Shown: positions 1 through 7,619 of the stretch, one piece after another
How the letters are laid out: the number at the start of each line of letters is the position of its first letter
Position numbering within the stretch: the stretch's first letter is position 1
DNA from: Alphaproteobacteria bacterium UBA828
GTDB taxonomy: Bacteria; Pseudomonadota; Alphaproteobacteria; UBA828
DNA length: 26,294 nt
Assembly: GCA_002296185.1 (NCBI GenBank)
Contig: DBHM01000011.1
Coordinates: 90,895 to 117,188 of the forward strand
Direction of reading: 5' to 3'
Notes under the pieces: model-generated
What the model saw: only the letters and a program-made list of their open reading frames with translations
The model's database searches: none
What the model was told of the DNA's origin: nothing
Program-made: the position numbers and the translations under genes

Positions 1-62
1 CCAATAATTATTGGACCTGCTCCAATAATCAGAATAGACTTTATATCTTCTCGCTTAGGCAT
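1..62 (-). CDS. carB: carbamoyl-phosphate synthase large subunit (5' end only)
   Basis: Read on the minus strand, an ATG at 60-62 opens a frame that runs off the left edge of the window. It begins MPKREDIKSILIIGAGPIII, the characteristic CarB N-terminus leading into the first ATP-grasp half. CarB makes carbamoyl phosphate from bicarbonate, ATP and ammonia delivered by CarA, for pyrimidine and arginine synthesis in the cytoplasm. Only 3 bp separate it from the carA stop codon, so the two genes form a carAB operon and are probably translationally coupled. Only about 20 residues are visible; the rest cannot be judged. Confidence 0.93.
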   Translation of the reverse strand, partial: MPKREDIKSILIIGAGPIII

Positions 63-65
63 AGC

Positions 66-1235
66 TTACTTATGTGACTCCATTAAATGTATGAAATGGT
101 CAAATAAATATCCAGAGTCCTGAGGTCCGGGCGAGGCTTCAGGGTGATACTGGACAGAAAATATTGGCTTATTCTCAACTTTTATACCTTCTAAAGTTCC
201 GTCAAATAATGAGATATGAGTAGCCTTAACTCCAGCAGGGAGTGTATCTGCGATTACATCAAAGCCATGGTTCTGGCTAGTAATTTCAACTGTTCCCTTA
301 TCTAGATCTTTTACTGGATGATTTGCGCCACGATGTCCGAATGGCATTTTACGTGTTTGAGCTCCTAATGCGAGGCTTAGTAGCTGGTGCCCAAGGCAAA
401 TGCCGAAAAGTGGTTTTTCACTTTTGATTAAGGCCCTAATTATTGGTCCTGCGTACTGGTTAGTAGCTACTGGATCACCCGGACCATTTGAAAGAAATAT
501 ACCATCGGGTTGGTATTGTTGAATTTCCTTTACACTTGTGGATGCAGGAACAACTATAACCTCACAATGACGTGAGGCTAGAGATCTCAAAATATTATAT
601 TTAGCTCCGAAGTCCATCGCAACAACTCGAAATTTGGGTTGCGTTAGTTCCTTGTAGGCTGGTGGGTCTGTATTAAATGTCCATTCAGTTTCTTTCCAAG
701 TGTAGCTCTCTTTACAAGTTACATCCTTTGCAAGGTCCATCCCTTTAAGGCCAGGCCAGTTTCTCGCTTTTTCTATAGCTAAAGCATTATTTAATTCTTT
801 TGATGACTGGAAACTGATAGCACCGTTTTGAGCTGAATTGCTTCGTATATGTTTAGTAAGTCTTCTCGTGTCCACTCCAGTTATACCAACTATTCCGTTT
901 GCCTTTAACCAACTATCTAAATGGCTATTTGCCCTCCAATTTGATGGATCAGAAATATTTGCATTTAAAACTATTCCTCTCACAGCAGGAGATAGAGATT
1001 CTAAATCTTCCTTATTTGTACCGACATTACCAACGTGTGGAAAAGTAAATGTAATTATTTGTCCTGCATAAGAGGGATCAGATATTATTTCTTGATATCC
1101 CGTCATAGATGTATTGAAGCAGATTTCTCCTACTATTAGTCCTTCTGCCCCAATTCCATATCCTGAATAAATAGTCCCATCTTCTAAAGCCAACACGGCG
1201 TTTTTAGAAACTGATGAGATCTTTGTTTTGAGCAT
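66..1235 (-). CDS. carA: carbamoyl-phosphate synthase small (glutaminase) subunit
   Basis: A 389-aa protein, normal length for CarA. It hydrolyses glutamine and channels ammonia to CarB. The N-terminal half is the CPSase small-chain domain, with the motif SMTGYQEIISDPSYAGQI. The C-terminal half is a class I glutamine amidotransferase with the nucleophile in FGICLGHQLL (about C280) and the His-Glu pair in QYHPEASPGP (about H364 and E366), so the triad is complete. The ATG start gives MLKTKISSVSKNAVLALEDG. It is the first gene of a carA-carB operon on the minus strand and diverges from the yqeY-like gene; the shared promoter region is 1236-1486. Nothing looks truncated. Confidence 0.97.
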   Translation of the reverse strand: MLKTKISSVSKNAVLALEDGTIYSGYGIGAEGLIVGEICFNTSMTGYQEIISDPSYAGQIITFTFPHVGNVGTNKEDLESLSPAVRGIVLNANISDPSNWRANSHLDSWLKANGIVGITGVDTRRLTKHIRSNSAQNGAISFQSSKELNNALAIEKARNWPGLKGMDLAKDVTCKESYTWKETEWTFNTDPPAYKELTQPKFRVVAMDFGAKYNILRSLASRHCEVIVVPASTSVKEIQQYQPDGIFLSNGPGDPVATNQYAGPIIRALIKSEKPLFGICLGHQLLSLALGAQTRKMPFGHRGANHPVKDLDKGTVEITSQNHGFDVIADTLPAGVKATHISLFDGTLEGIKVENKPIFSVQYHPEASPGPQDSGYLFDHFIHLMESHK

Positions 1236-1422
1236 CCTGCCGGACTTCCTAAAAAGTCTGTAGTGAGGTGATAAATTTCTGATATTAGCTTAGATTTAAG
1301 AGTAGCATGTTCTGTTAGCTATTATTTGTGTTATTCATGAATTCCGCGAAAAGTAGGTTGCCTCTGCCTCCTCGTCAAGCTTGCCTTTTACCAAGCATAT
1401 TTAGGTATATTAGATTAAACCC

Positions 1423-1450
1423 TTGATTGCATTGCAGAGCACGGTATAGT
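1423..1450 (+). promoter_or_regulatory. candidate sigma70-type promoter of the yqeY-like gene
   Basis: TTGATT at 1423-1428 and TATAGT at 1445-1450 are separated by 16 bp. This would place the transcription start near 1457. It argues that the in-frame TTG at 1427 is not the real translation start and that an ATG at 1472 or 1487 is used. The assignment rests on consensus only. Confidence 0.45.
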
Positions 1451-1486
1451 GCGCCGCCGCAGAAGAAATTAATGGTAAGAAGTGTA

Positions 1487-1942
1487 ATGCTAAGGCAAAA
1501 TTTAAGCGATTCTCTTAAGAAAGCTCTCAAAGCCAGAGAGGAAGGCGCCGTATCTACGATTCGGCTTATACTCGCTGCGCTAAAGGATCGTGATATAGCA
1601 GCTAGGACTAAGGGGCAGGAAGATGGAATATCCGATTCGGATATTTACCAACTTTTCAATACTATGATTCGCCAGCGACGCGAGAGTATCGAACTTTATA
1701 AGTCTGGGAGCAGGAATGATCTGGCTAAAAAAGAAGAGGAAGAAATAGAAGTTATAAGAAGATTTTTACCCACCCAGATAGAGGGAGATGAAATGCAAAC
1801 TGCTATTGAGGGTGTAATTAAAGAAATTGGCGCTAATACAATAAAAGATATGGGTCGGACAATGTCGGCTCTTAAGGAAAAGTTTTCAGGTCAGATGGAC
1901 TTTTCGAAAGCTTCTGGCCTTGTAAAGGACATATTAACATAG
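1487..1942 (+). CDS. GatB/YqeY domain-containing protein
   Basis: The frame is open from a TTG at 1427, but the family (about 150 aa) starts at the Met of MLRQNLSDSLKKALKAREEG, i.e. the ATG at 1487, giving 151 aa. An ATG at 1472 is also possible, and a promoter-like TATAGT at 1445 makes the TTG unlikely. Typical YqeY motifs are present: STIRLILAALKDRDIAAR near residue 23 and FLPTQIEGDEMQTAIEGV near residue 95. YqeY resembles the tRNA-binding tail of GatB and is often considered an accessory to amidotransferase or tRNA metabolism; its exact role is not established. In alphaproteobacteria it is often found near carAB, as here. The protein is probably cytoplasmic, with no signal or membrane segment. 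Confidence 0.92.
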   Translation: MLRQNLSDSLKKALKAREEGAVSTIRLILAALKDRDIAARTKGQEDGISDSDIYQLFNTMIRQRRESIELYKSGSRNDLAKKEEEEIEVIRRFLPTQIEGDEMQTAIEGVIKEIGANTIKDMGRTMSALKEKFSGQMDFSKASGLVKDILT

Positions 1943-2062
1943 TCTTTGAAAGAATAGAGTGCTTAGGTGCGGGATCCTCTTAGTCCCTTAAAAATATTTT
2001 CAGTCACAATTTATCTACAAAAGACTCTATACTGTATTGGATTAATTTAGTACGATTTTTTT

Positions 2063-4381
2063 GTGCCCAACACTTTTGATTCAGATGATACAAGATCATT
2101 GATGAGGACTAAGACTTTAACTATGAATTCTTCTTCATATCTCGATGGCTTGAATGATGATCAACGCGCAGCGGTAGAGTCTCTTGAGGGGCCGTTACTT
2201 GTTCTTGCAGGGGCTGGCACTGGAAAAACTCGAGTATTGACTACCCGATTAGCCCATATTATTCACACTGGTAATGCTAGCCCTTCACAATTGTTAGCTG
2301 TTACTTTTACCAATAAGGCAGCCAGGCAAATGATTGACCGTGTGGGTAATCTTTTGGGTCACTCAGTTGATGGTCTTTGGCTTGGCACTTTCCATTCAGT
2401 GGCAGTTCGCATACTTCGTATGCATGCTGAAATAGTAGGTTTAAAATCTAACTTTACTATTCTAGATACAGATGACCAAACTCGATTACTAAAACAACTT
2501 TTGCAAGCTAGGAATGTTGATGAGAAGCGTTGGCCGGCTCGTAATTTATGTACAATGATTCAAAGGTGGAAGGATAGGGGTCTTACGCCCAAACAAGTTG
2601 AAAATATTGATTTTGGTGATTTTGCAAATGGAGAGGCATATCTAATATTTCGTGAATATCAAGAACGTTTAAGAGTACTAAACGCAGTAGATTTTGGGGA
2701 TCTTTTGACTCATTGTATTACATTATTCCAAAATGAGACTGATATCCTGTCAAATTTTCATAAAAGATTTCGCTATATTCTTGTTGATGAATACCAGGAT
2801 ACAAACATTGCGCAGTACCTGTGGTTAAGGTTATTAGCTGGAACGGGCCAACAAAATATATGTTGTGTTGGTGATGATGATCAATCCATATATGGATGGC
2901 GCGGAGCTGAGGTTGGAAATATCCTAAGATTTGAGAAAGATTTTCCAGGAGCAGAAATTATAAGGTTAGAACAAAATTATAGATCAAGCGGGAATATACT
3001 GGCAGCTGCCTCTGGACTTATAGAAAAAAATGTAGGACGCCTAGGTAAGACTTTATGGACTGACGATGACTTAGGGCACCCTGTTGTGGTAACGGGTAAT
3101 TGGGATGGAGAAGAGGAGGCGCGTGCAATAGGAATTGCAATTGAAGAAAAATTTCATGCCGGAAGTAGTCTGAATGAATTTGCTATACTTGTTAGGGCCT
3201 CTTTCCAAACGCGTGCTTTTGAGGAAAGGTTTCTTTCTATTGGATTACCATACAGAGTTATAGGAGGGCCAAGGTTTTATGAGAGACAAGAAATACGTGA
3301 CGCTATTGCCTATATCAGGGTTCTAATCCAGCCTGATGATGACCTTGCATTTGAGAGAATATTAAATGTTCCCAAGAGAGGATTGGGTGATGCGAGTCAG
3401 CAGATAATTCATCAATTAGCTAGGTCTTCTCAAATTTCTCTACATCAGGCTTCAAGAATAATTATAGGAACTGATGAACTTAAATCAGCAGCTAGAAATA
3501 GTCTTTCACAATTTCTTGAAAACTTTGAGCGGTGGCGTAGCGAGTTAGATGAGAAACCGCATTGGGAGATACTAGAAGTTATAATGGATGAGTCAGGATA
3601 TACATCCATGTGGCAGGCAGATAAGTCTCCTCAAGCACCAGGGAGATTAGAAAATATTAAAGAACTGATTTCTGCAATTGAAGATTTCGAGAGCTTTAGT
3701 GCATTTATTGAGCATGTCAGTCTGGTTATGGATAGAGAGAATGGCAGGGAGGGAGGAGTGCAAAATCGATTCTCTAGAGGGCAAGCCACCAAACAAAATG
3801 ATATGGTAAATATTATGACATTACATTCTGCAAAGGGCTTAGAGTTTGACACCGTTTTCCTTCCTGGGTGGGAAGAAGGTTTGTTTCCTCACCAACTCGC
3901 TCTCGATGAGAAAGGGTCTGAGGGATTAGAGGAAGAAAGACGTCTGGCATATGTTGGGTTAACAAGGGCTAGAAAAGAAGCCCAAATACTATTTGCTGCT
4001 AACAGAAGAGTATATAATCAATGGATTTCAGCGATTCCATCACGTTTCATAGATGATTTGCCTGTAGACAATATAATTACAAATTCTTTGATAAAAAATC
4101 ACCCAAAATTGTATGAAAAAACTTCATACTCCCATTACACACAAGATAGTATCACTTTAGTTTCAAAAGACTCAAGAAATGATCTTAATGTATTATGGGA
4201 GGAAGAAAAGCCCGTTAAAAATAGGAATTCTGGATCTAGGTTTAAGACTAACGATCGTGTTGTACATAGAAAGTTTGGGGTAGGAAGGGTTAGTAAGGTA
4301 GATGGTGAGAAGCTTGATATTATTTTTGACCGTGTAGGCATAAAGAAAGTAGTGGATAGATTTGTTGAGCCAGAAAAATAG
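2063..4381 (+). CDS. uvrD: UvrD/PcrA/Rep-family 3'-5' DNA helicase
   Basis: A 772-aa superfamily 1A helicase with every motif in order (numbering from the GTG at 2063): Walker A GAGTGKT at 50-56, the Walker B region DEYQDT at 242-247, motif III GDDDQSIYGWRGA at 270-282, motif IV LEQNYRSS, motif V TLHSAKGLEFD and motif VI YVGLTRAR at about 630. The last ~45 residues form a Tudor-like fold (KFGVGRVSKVDGEKLDIIF), the region that binds RNA polymerase in PcrA/UvrD. The function is DNA unwinding in nucleotide-excision and mismatch repair and clearing of replication or transcription blocks. The start is uncertain: ATGs at 2102 and 2123 are alternatives, and the latter begins MNSSSYLDGLNDDQ, close to the E. 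coli UvrD N-terminus. The downstream prmA gene follows with little or no spacing. Confidence 0.96.
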   Translation: MPNTFDSDDTRSLMRTKTLTMNSSSYLDGLNDDQRAAVESLEGPLLVLAGAGTGKTRVLTTRLAHIIHTGNASPSQLLAVTFTNKAARQMIDRVGNLLGHSVDGLWLGTFHSVAVRILRMHAEIVGLKSNFTILDTDDQTRLLKQLLQARNVDEKRWPARNLCTMIQRWKDRGLTPKQVENIDFGDFANGEAYLIFREYQERLRVLNAVDFGDLLTHCITLFQNETDILSNFHKRFRYILVDEYQDTNIAQYLWLRLLAGTGQQNICCVGDDDQSIYGWRGAEVGNILRFEKDFPGAEIIRLEQNYRSSGNILAAASGLIEKNVGRLGKTLWTDDDLGHPVVVTGNWDGEEEARAIGIAIEEKFHAGSSLNEFAILVRASFQTRAFEERFLSIGLPYRVIGGPRFYERQEIRDAIAYIRVLIQPDDDLAFERILNVPKRGLGDASQQIIHQLARSSQISLHQASRIIIGTDELKSAARNSLSQFLENFERWRSELDEKPHWEILEVIMDESGYTSMWQADKSPQAPGRLENIKELISAIEDFESFSAFIEHVSLVMDRENGREGGVQNRFSRGQATKQNDMVNIMTLHSAKGLEFDTVFLPGWEEGLFPHQLALDEKGSEGLEEERRLAYVGLTRARKEAQILFAANRRVYNQWISAIPSRFIDDLPVDNIITNSLIKNHPKLYEKTSYSHYTQDSITLVSKDSRNDLNVLWEEEKPVKNRNSGSRFKTNDRVVHRKFGVGRVSKVDGEKLDIIFDRVGIKKVVDRFVEPEK

Positions 4382-4388
4382 TCGAGAA

Positions 4389-5297
4389 GTGAAATACGTA
4401 TTAAGTATTAAAGTACCTAGGAGTTTGCTTGAAGAAGTTGAGGGTTATATAGAATACCTTTCTCTAGCTATGGTAACGGAGATAAATGGATCTAGCTCAG
4501 TAAATACATACTCAAAAGACAACAAAATATGCAATCTAAAGTTATATCTTGATAGCCTTGATAGTTGTGAAAGTGCAAAGCTGGCGATAAGAACGGGTTT
4601 AATTGAGGCTGGGCACCCAATGTTAGAAATTGAGACCGATACAGTTCCTAATATTGATTGGGTTGAAAAATACCAAAGAGAATCCCCGGCTCTAAAAATA
4701 GCTGATTTCTATTTATATCAAAGCCATATATCCCCACCATTGAATGAACAAAAGTCAATTCTAATTAATGCTAGCAATGCATTTGGTTCTGGAGATCATC
4801 CAACTACAAAAGCATGTTTACTGACTATTCAGAAACTTTCTTCAGGGGGATTTAAGCCAAAGCGAGTACTTGATATAGGTACGGGTTCAGGTATTCTTGC
4901 TGTAGCATCTGCTATCACTTGGATGGCTCATGTAACGGCTGTTGATAATGATGCAGTATCGGTGAGGGTTGCTAAAAGAACTGTTATAGAAAATAAGTGT
5001 TCTAATAAAGTAAGAGTAATATTCTCAGATGGTTTATCCGCTAGCGATATAACAAGAGCTCAACAATACGATTTAATTTTAGCAAATATTTTTTCTAGAT
5101 CTCTGAAATTAATTTCTAAAACAATATCAAAGAAGACTAAACAGGGTGGATACGTTGTGCTTTCAGGACTTTTAGAAAGTCAGGCAGAGGAAATAATTCA
5201 CGTTTACCAAAATGTGGGGCTAAATATTGATCATAGTTTAGATATTGATGGTTGGAAAACACTAGTATTAAAGAAGATAAAAAAAAGCATTAACTAA
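4389..5297 (+). CDS. prmA: ribosomal protein L11 methyltransferase
   Basis: PrmA trimethylates ribosomal protein L11 using S-adenosylmethionine. Starting at the GTG at 4389 (preceded by GAG) gives 302 aa, near the usual ~295. A TTG at 4362 would overlap the uvrD stop and add nine unneeded residues. The N-terminal ~100 residues form the L11-recognition domain. The catalytic domain carries FGSGDHPTT at 132-140, the SAM-binding LDIGTGSGILAVAS from 161, and DLILANIFSRSLKL, matching the PrmA-type ANI(L/F) motif. The Asp in GSGDHPTT replaces the residue more often seen as His or Thr, which is a minor difference. It lies between uvrD and an aminopeptidase P gene whose Shine-Dalgarno overlaps its stop codon, so the three genes are likely cotranscribed. 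Confidence 0.95.
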   Translation: MKYVLSIKVPRSLLEEVEGYIEYLSLAMVTEINGSSSVNTYSKDNKICNLKLYLDSLDSCESAKLAIRTGLIEAGHPMLEIETDTVPNIDWVEKYQRESPALKIADFYLYQSHISPPLNEQKSILINASNAFGSGDHPTTKACLLTIQKLSSGGFKPKRVLDIGTGSGILAVASAITWMAHVTAVDNDAVSVRVAKRTVIENKCSNKVRVIFSDGLSASDITRAQQYDLILANIFSRSLKLISKTISKKTKQGGYVVLSGLLESQAEEIIHVYQNVGLNIDHSLDIDGWKTLVLKKIKKSIN

Positions 5298-5311
5298 GGG
5301 GGCTGATTATC

Positions 5312-7339
5312 TTGCAACTAAAAGAACCTGATTTATACAAGTGTATTGTTGATGCTGGCTGTAAGTTAGATAGGAAAGATTTTGAAGACTTGATTCTCGG
5401 GATCGCAGCTTCTCCAAAGTTGCGTGATAGCCAAGATTATGCGCAGTTGTTCGTGCCTGATCCAGAATGTATTAAAGGAAAAATTCTGAGGTCTCTAATA
5501 AATCAAATAGATTCGTTAAGATCCAGCATAGATATAGTTGCTAATTTTTCGCAAAGTCGAGAAAGGTTAGAGAGGCTAAGAGCCTATATTAATAGTAATG
5601 GTCTTTCAGGTTTTATTCTACCTCGTAGTGATGAATATCTTGGTGAGTATATTGCCCTTAATTCAGAACGTGTTTCTTGGTTAACAGGTTTCACTGGTTC
5701 AGCTGGTTTGGTTGTAGTCCTTTCCTCAAAGGCTGTAATTTTTGTAGATGGGCGATATACACTTCAGCTAGATAATGAAGTCGATGCAAATCTTTTTGAA
5801 AGGAAAAATTATACTCAGAAAAATTTATACGAATGGTTTTTATCTTCCTTAGCATCAGAAGATGTTATTGGATATGATCCAAAGCTGCACTCACGTCAGT
5901 CTTTATATGAACTCCGAAAGGCATGTAAGATTAAGGGCGCTCATATAAAGAGTATGCAGGGCAATCCTATAGACATTTTATGGGAGGACCAGCCCCGTCC
6001 ACCCTTATCTCCAGTATATATTCATGATCTTAAATATTCCGGACAGTCTGTTCTAGAAAAATGCTCGGAGGTACGTAAAAAAATTATAACATACAATGCC
6101 GATGCTGCCATGATTGTGTCGGCAGACTCTTTGGCATGGCTTTTGAATATTCGGGGAGGGGATGTTCCAAATTGCCCACTAGCGTTAGGGTTTGCAATTA
6201 TTAATCAGGATGGGTTGATCAAGCTTTTCATGGATAAAAGAAAAATACCTCCAAAGACATTAGGTTATATTCAATCACTAGCCACAGTTCATCATCCGGA
6301 TGAAATTTCTAGTGCTTTGAAGGCTTTGGGCCAATCAGGCCAATCACTTTTGGTCGATATAACTAAAACTCCAGAATGGTTTGAGGATCAAGTTACGCAA
6401 GCTGGTGGCGGAATAATAGCTGGTACAGACCCATGTACTATATTTAAAGCAATAAAAAATCACACTGAATTATCAGGTGCACGATCTGCTCATGTCTATG
6501 ATGGAGTCGCCTTAACTCGATTTCTTCATTGGCTTGATAACTCTTTATCTGGCGGAGTGGTTGATGAATTATCCGCATCAAAGATGCTAGAGGGTTTTAG
6601 ATTAATAAATTCAAATTATAGATATCCTTCATTTGATACTATATCTGGTTATGGTCCCAATGGTGCAATTATTCACTATAGGGTTACTCCTTCTACTAAT
6701 CGTGTACTAGAAAAGGGATCATTATATCTTGTGGACTCTGGAGCACATTATCTAAATGGTACAACTGACGTAACTAGAACTATTTCAGTAGGAGAGCCTA
6801 GTGATGAAATGTGTGATAGGTTTACAAGAGTCTTAAAGGGTCATATTGCTTTAGCCACAACTAGCTTTGAGCAGGGCACTTGCGGTTATCAACTGGACCC
6901 GCTGGCACGTCAATATTTACAGGAGGTGGGTCTTGATTATAACCACGGAACTGGACATGGGGTTGGAAACTTTATGAATGTTCATGAAGGTCCACAGAAG
7001 ATATCAAAAGTTAAGGATGATGTTGTACTAGCAGCTGGGATGATAGTTTCTAACGAACCAGGATTTTATAAAGAAGGGTATTTCGGTATAAGAATTGAAA
7101 ATTTATTAGCTGTGATTAAGAGCCCTAGATTAAATACTGAATGTAAAAATATACTAAGGTTTGAAACTCTTACTCTTGCACCAATTGATAAAAGCCTAGT
7201 TCAATTAAATTTAATGACACAGCAGGAGATCTCATGGCTTAATGCATATCATTCGCGAGTATATGATGAATTAAAGGGCTTTCTAGAGGGAGAGCCTGAT
7301 ACTCTGAAATGGTTGGAGAAAGCTACATCTTCAATATAA
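5312..7339 (+). CDS. aminopeptidase P family protein (M24B Xaa-Pro peptidase) with N-terminal extension
   Basis: A 675-aa metallopeptidase that should release an N-terminal residue preceding proline. From about residue 82 it matches the long, eukaryote-like three-domain aminopeptidase P: two creatinase-type N domains (LPRSDEYLGEY, WLTGFTGSAG, FVDGRYTLQ), then the pita-bread catalytic domain. All five metal ligands of the family are present: D475 and D486 (VDSGAHYLNGTTDVTR), H549 (GTGHGVGNFMNVHEG), E582 (SNEPGFY) and E596 (RIENL). Residues 1-80 are an extra, unrecognised, probably helical segment. The start is a TTG at 5312, supported by AAGGGGG at 5296-5302, 9 nt upstream and overlapping the prmA stop. 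No ATG occurs in frame before residue ~210, so the extension is probably translated. No signal peptide; cytoplasmic. Confidence 0.93.
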   Translation: MQLKEPDLYKCIVDAGCKLDRKDFEDLILGIAASPKLRDSQDYAQLFVPDPECIKGKILRSLINQIDSLRSSIDIVANFSQSRERLERLRAYINSNGLSGFILPRSDEYLGEYIALNSERVSWLTGFTGSAGLVVVLSSKAVIFVDGRYTLQLDNEVDANLFERKNYTQKNLYEWFLSSLASEDVIGYDPKLHSRQSLYELRKACKIKGAHIKSMQGNPIDILWEDQPRPPLSPVYIHDLKYSGQSVLEKCSEVRKKIITYNADAAMIVSADSLAWLLNIRGGDVPNCPLALGFAIINQDGLIKLFMDKRKIPPKTLGYIQSLATVHHPDEISSALKALGQSGQSLLVDITKTPEWFEDQVTQAGGGIIAGTDPCTIFKAIKNHTELSGARSAHVYDGVALTRFLHWLDNSLSGGVVDELSASKMLEGFRLINSNYRYPSFDTISGYGPNGAIIHYRVTPSTNRVLEKGSLYLVDSGAHYLNGTTDVTRTISVGEPSDEMCDRFTRVLKGHIALATTSFEQGTCGYQLDPLARQYLQEVGLDYNHGTGHGVGNFMNVHEGPQKISKVKDDVVLAAGMIVSNEPGFYKEGYFGIRIENLLAVIKSPRLNTECKNILRFETLTLAPIDKSLVQLNLMTQQEISWLNAYHSRVYDELKGFLEGEPDTLKWLEKATSSI

Positions 7340-7500
7340 TATATAGTAATTATATATCTTACCTTTTTATATAGGTAAAAAGAAAGCAAATGCTGGATTT
7401 GAGGAAATAAGATCCCAAAATATTGCGAAATTGTAATTTAATCACTATTAACATCATTACTACTAAGGTAATTTTCAATTATTAGTATATGTTCAATATA

Positions 7501-7577
7501 GGGCCCGTAGTTCAGTTGGTCAGAACAGGCCGCTCATAACGGTCATGTCGCAGGTTCGAGTCCTGCCGGGCCCACCA
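7501..7577 (+). tRNA. tRNA with anticodon CAT (Met elongator or Ile2)
   Basis: A complete 77-nt cloverleaf with encoded CCA. The acceptor stem is GGGCCCG/CGGGCCC and the D stem GTTC/GAAC. The anticodon stem is GGCCG/CGGTC (one G-U) with loop CTCATAA and anticodon CAT at 7535-7537. The T stem is GCAGG/CCTGC with loop TTCGAGT. The lack of three consecutive G-C pairs at the base of the anticodon stem argues against initiator tRNA. Whether it is elongator Met or Ile2 (C34 modified to lysidine) cannot be settled by eye; the GGGCCC acceptor end slightly favours Ile2. It stands alone, 43 bp from the converging dimethylformamidase operon. Confidence 0.95.
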
Positions 7578-7619
7578 CTCTTAAGCAGAGAATTTGAGTA
7601 ACTAACAATAGTTTGGTAA

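Noticed and set aside
1427..1486. 20-codon N-terminal extension of the YqeY-like protein from TTG 1427
   Set aside because: A promoter-like TATAGT lies inside it and the family starts at the Met encoded at 1487.
1966..1990. GGGA-N9-TCCC stem after the YqeY-like gene as terminator
   Set aside because: Only four pairs and followed by mixed A/T rather than a T-run.
7359..7378. TTACCT-N8-AGGTAA hairpin after the aminopeptidase P gene as terminator
   Set aside because: Weak 6-bp AT-rich stem followed by As rather than Ts; not convincing.
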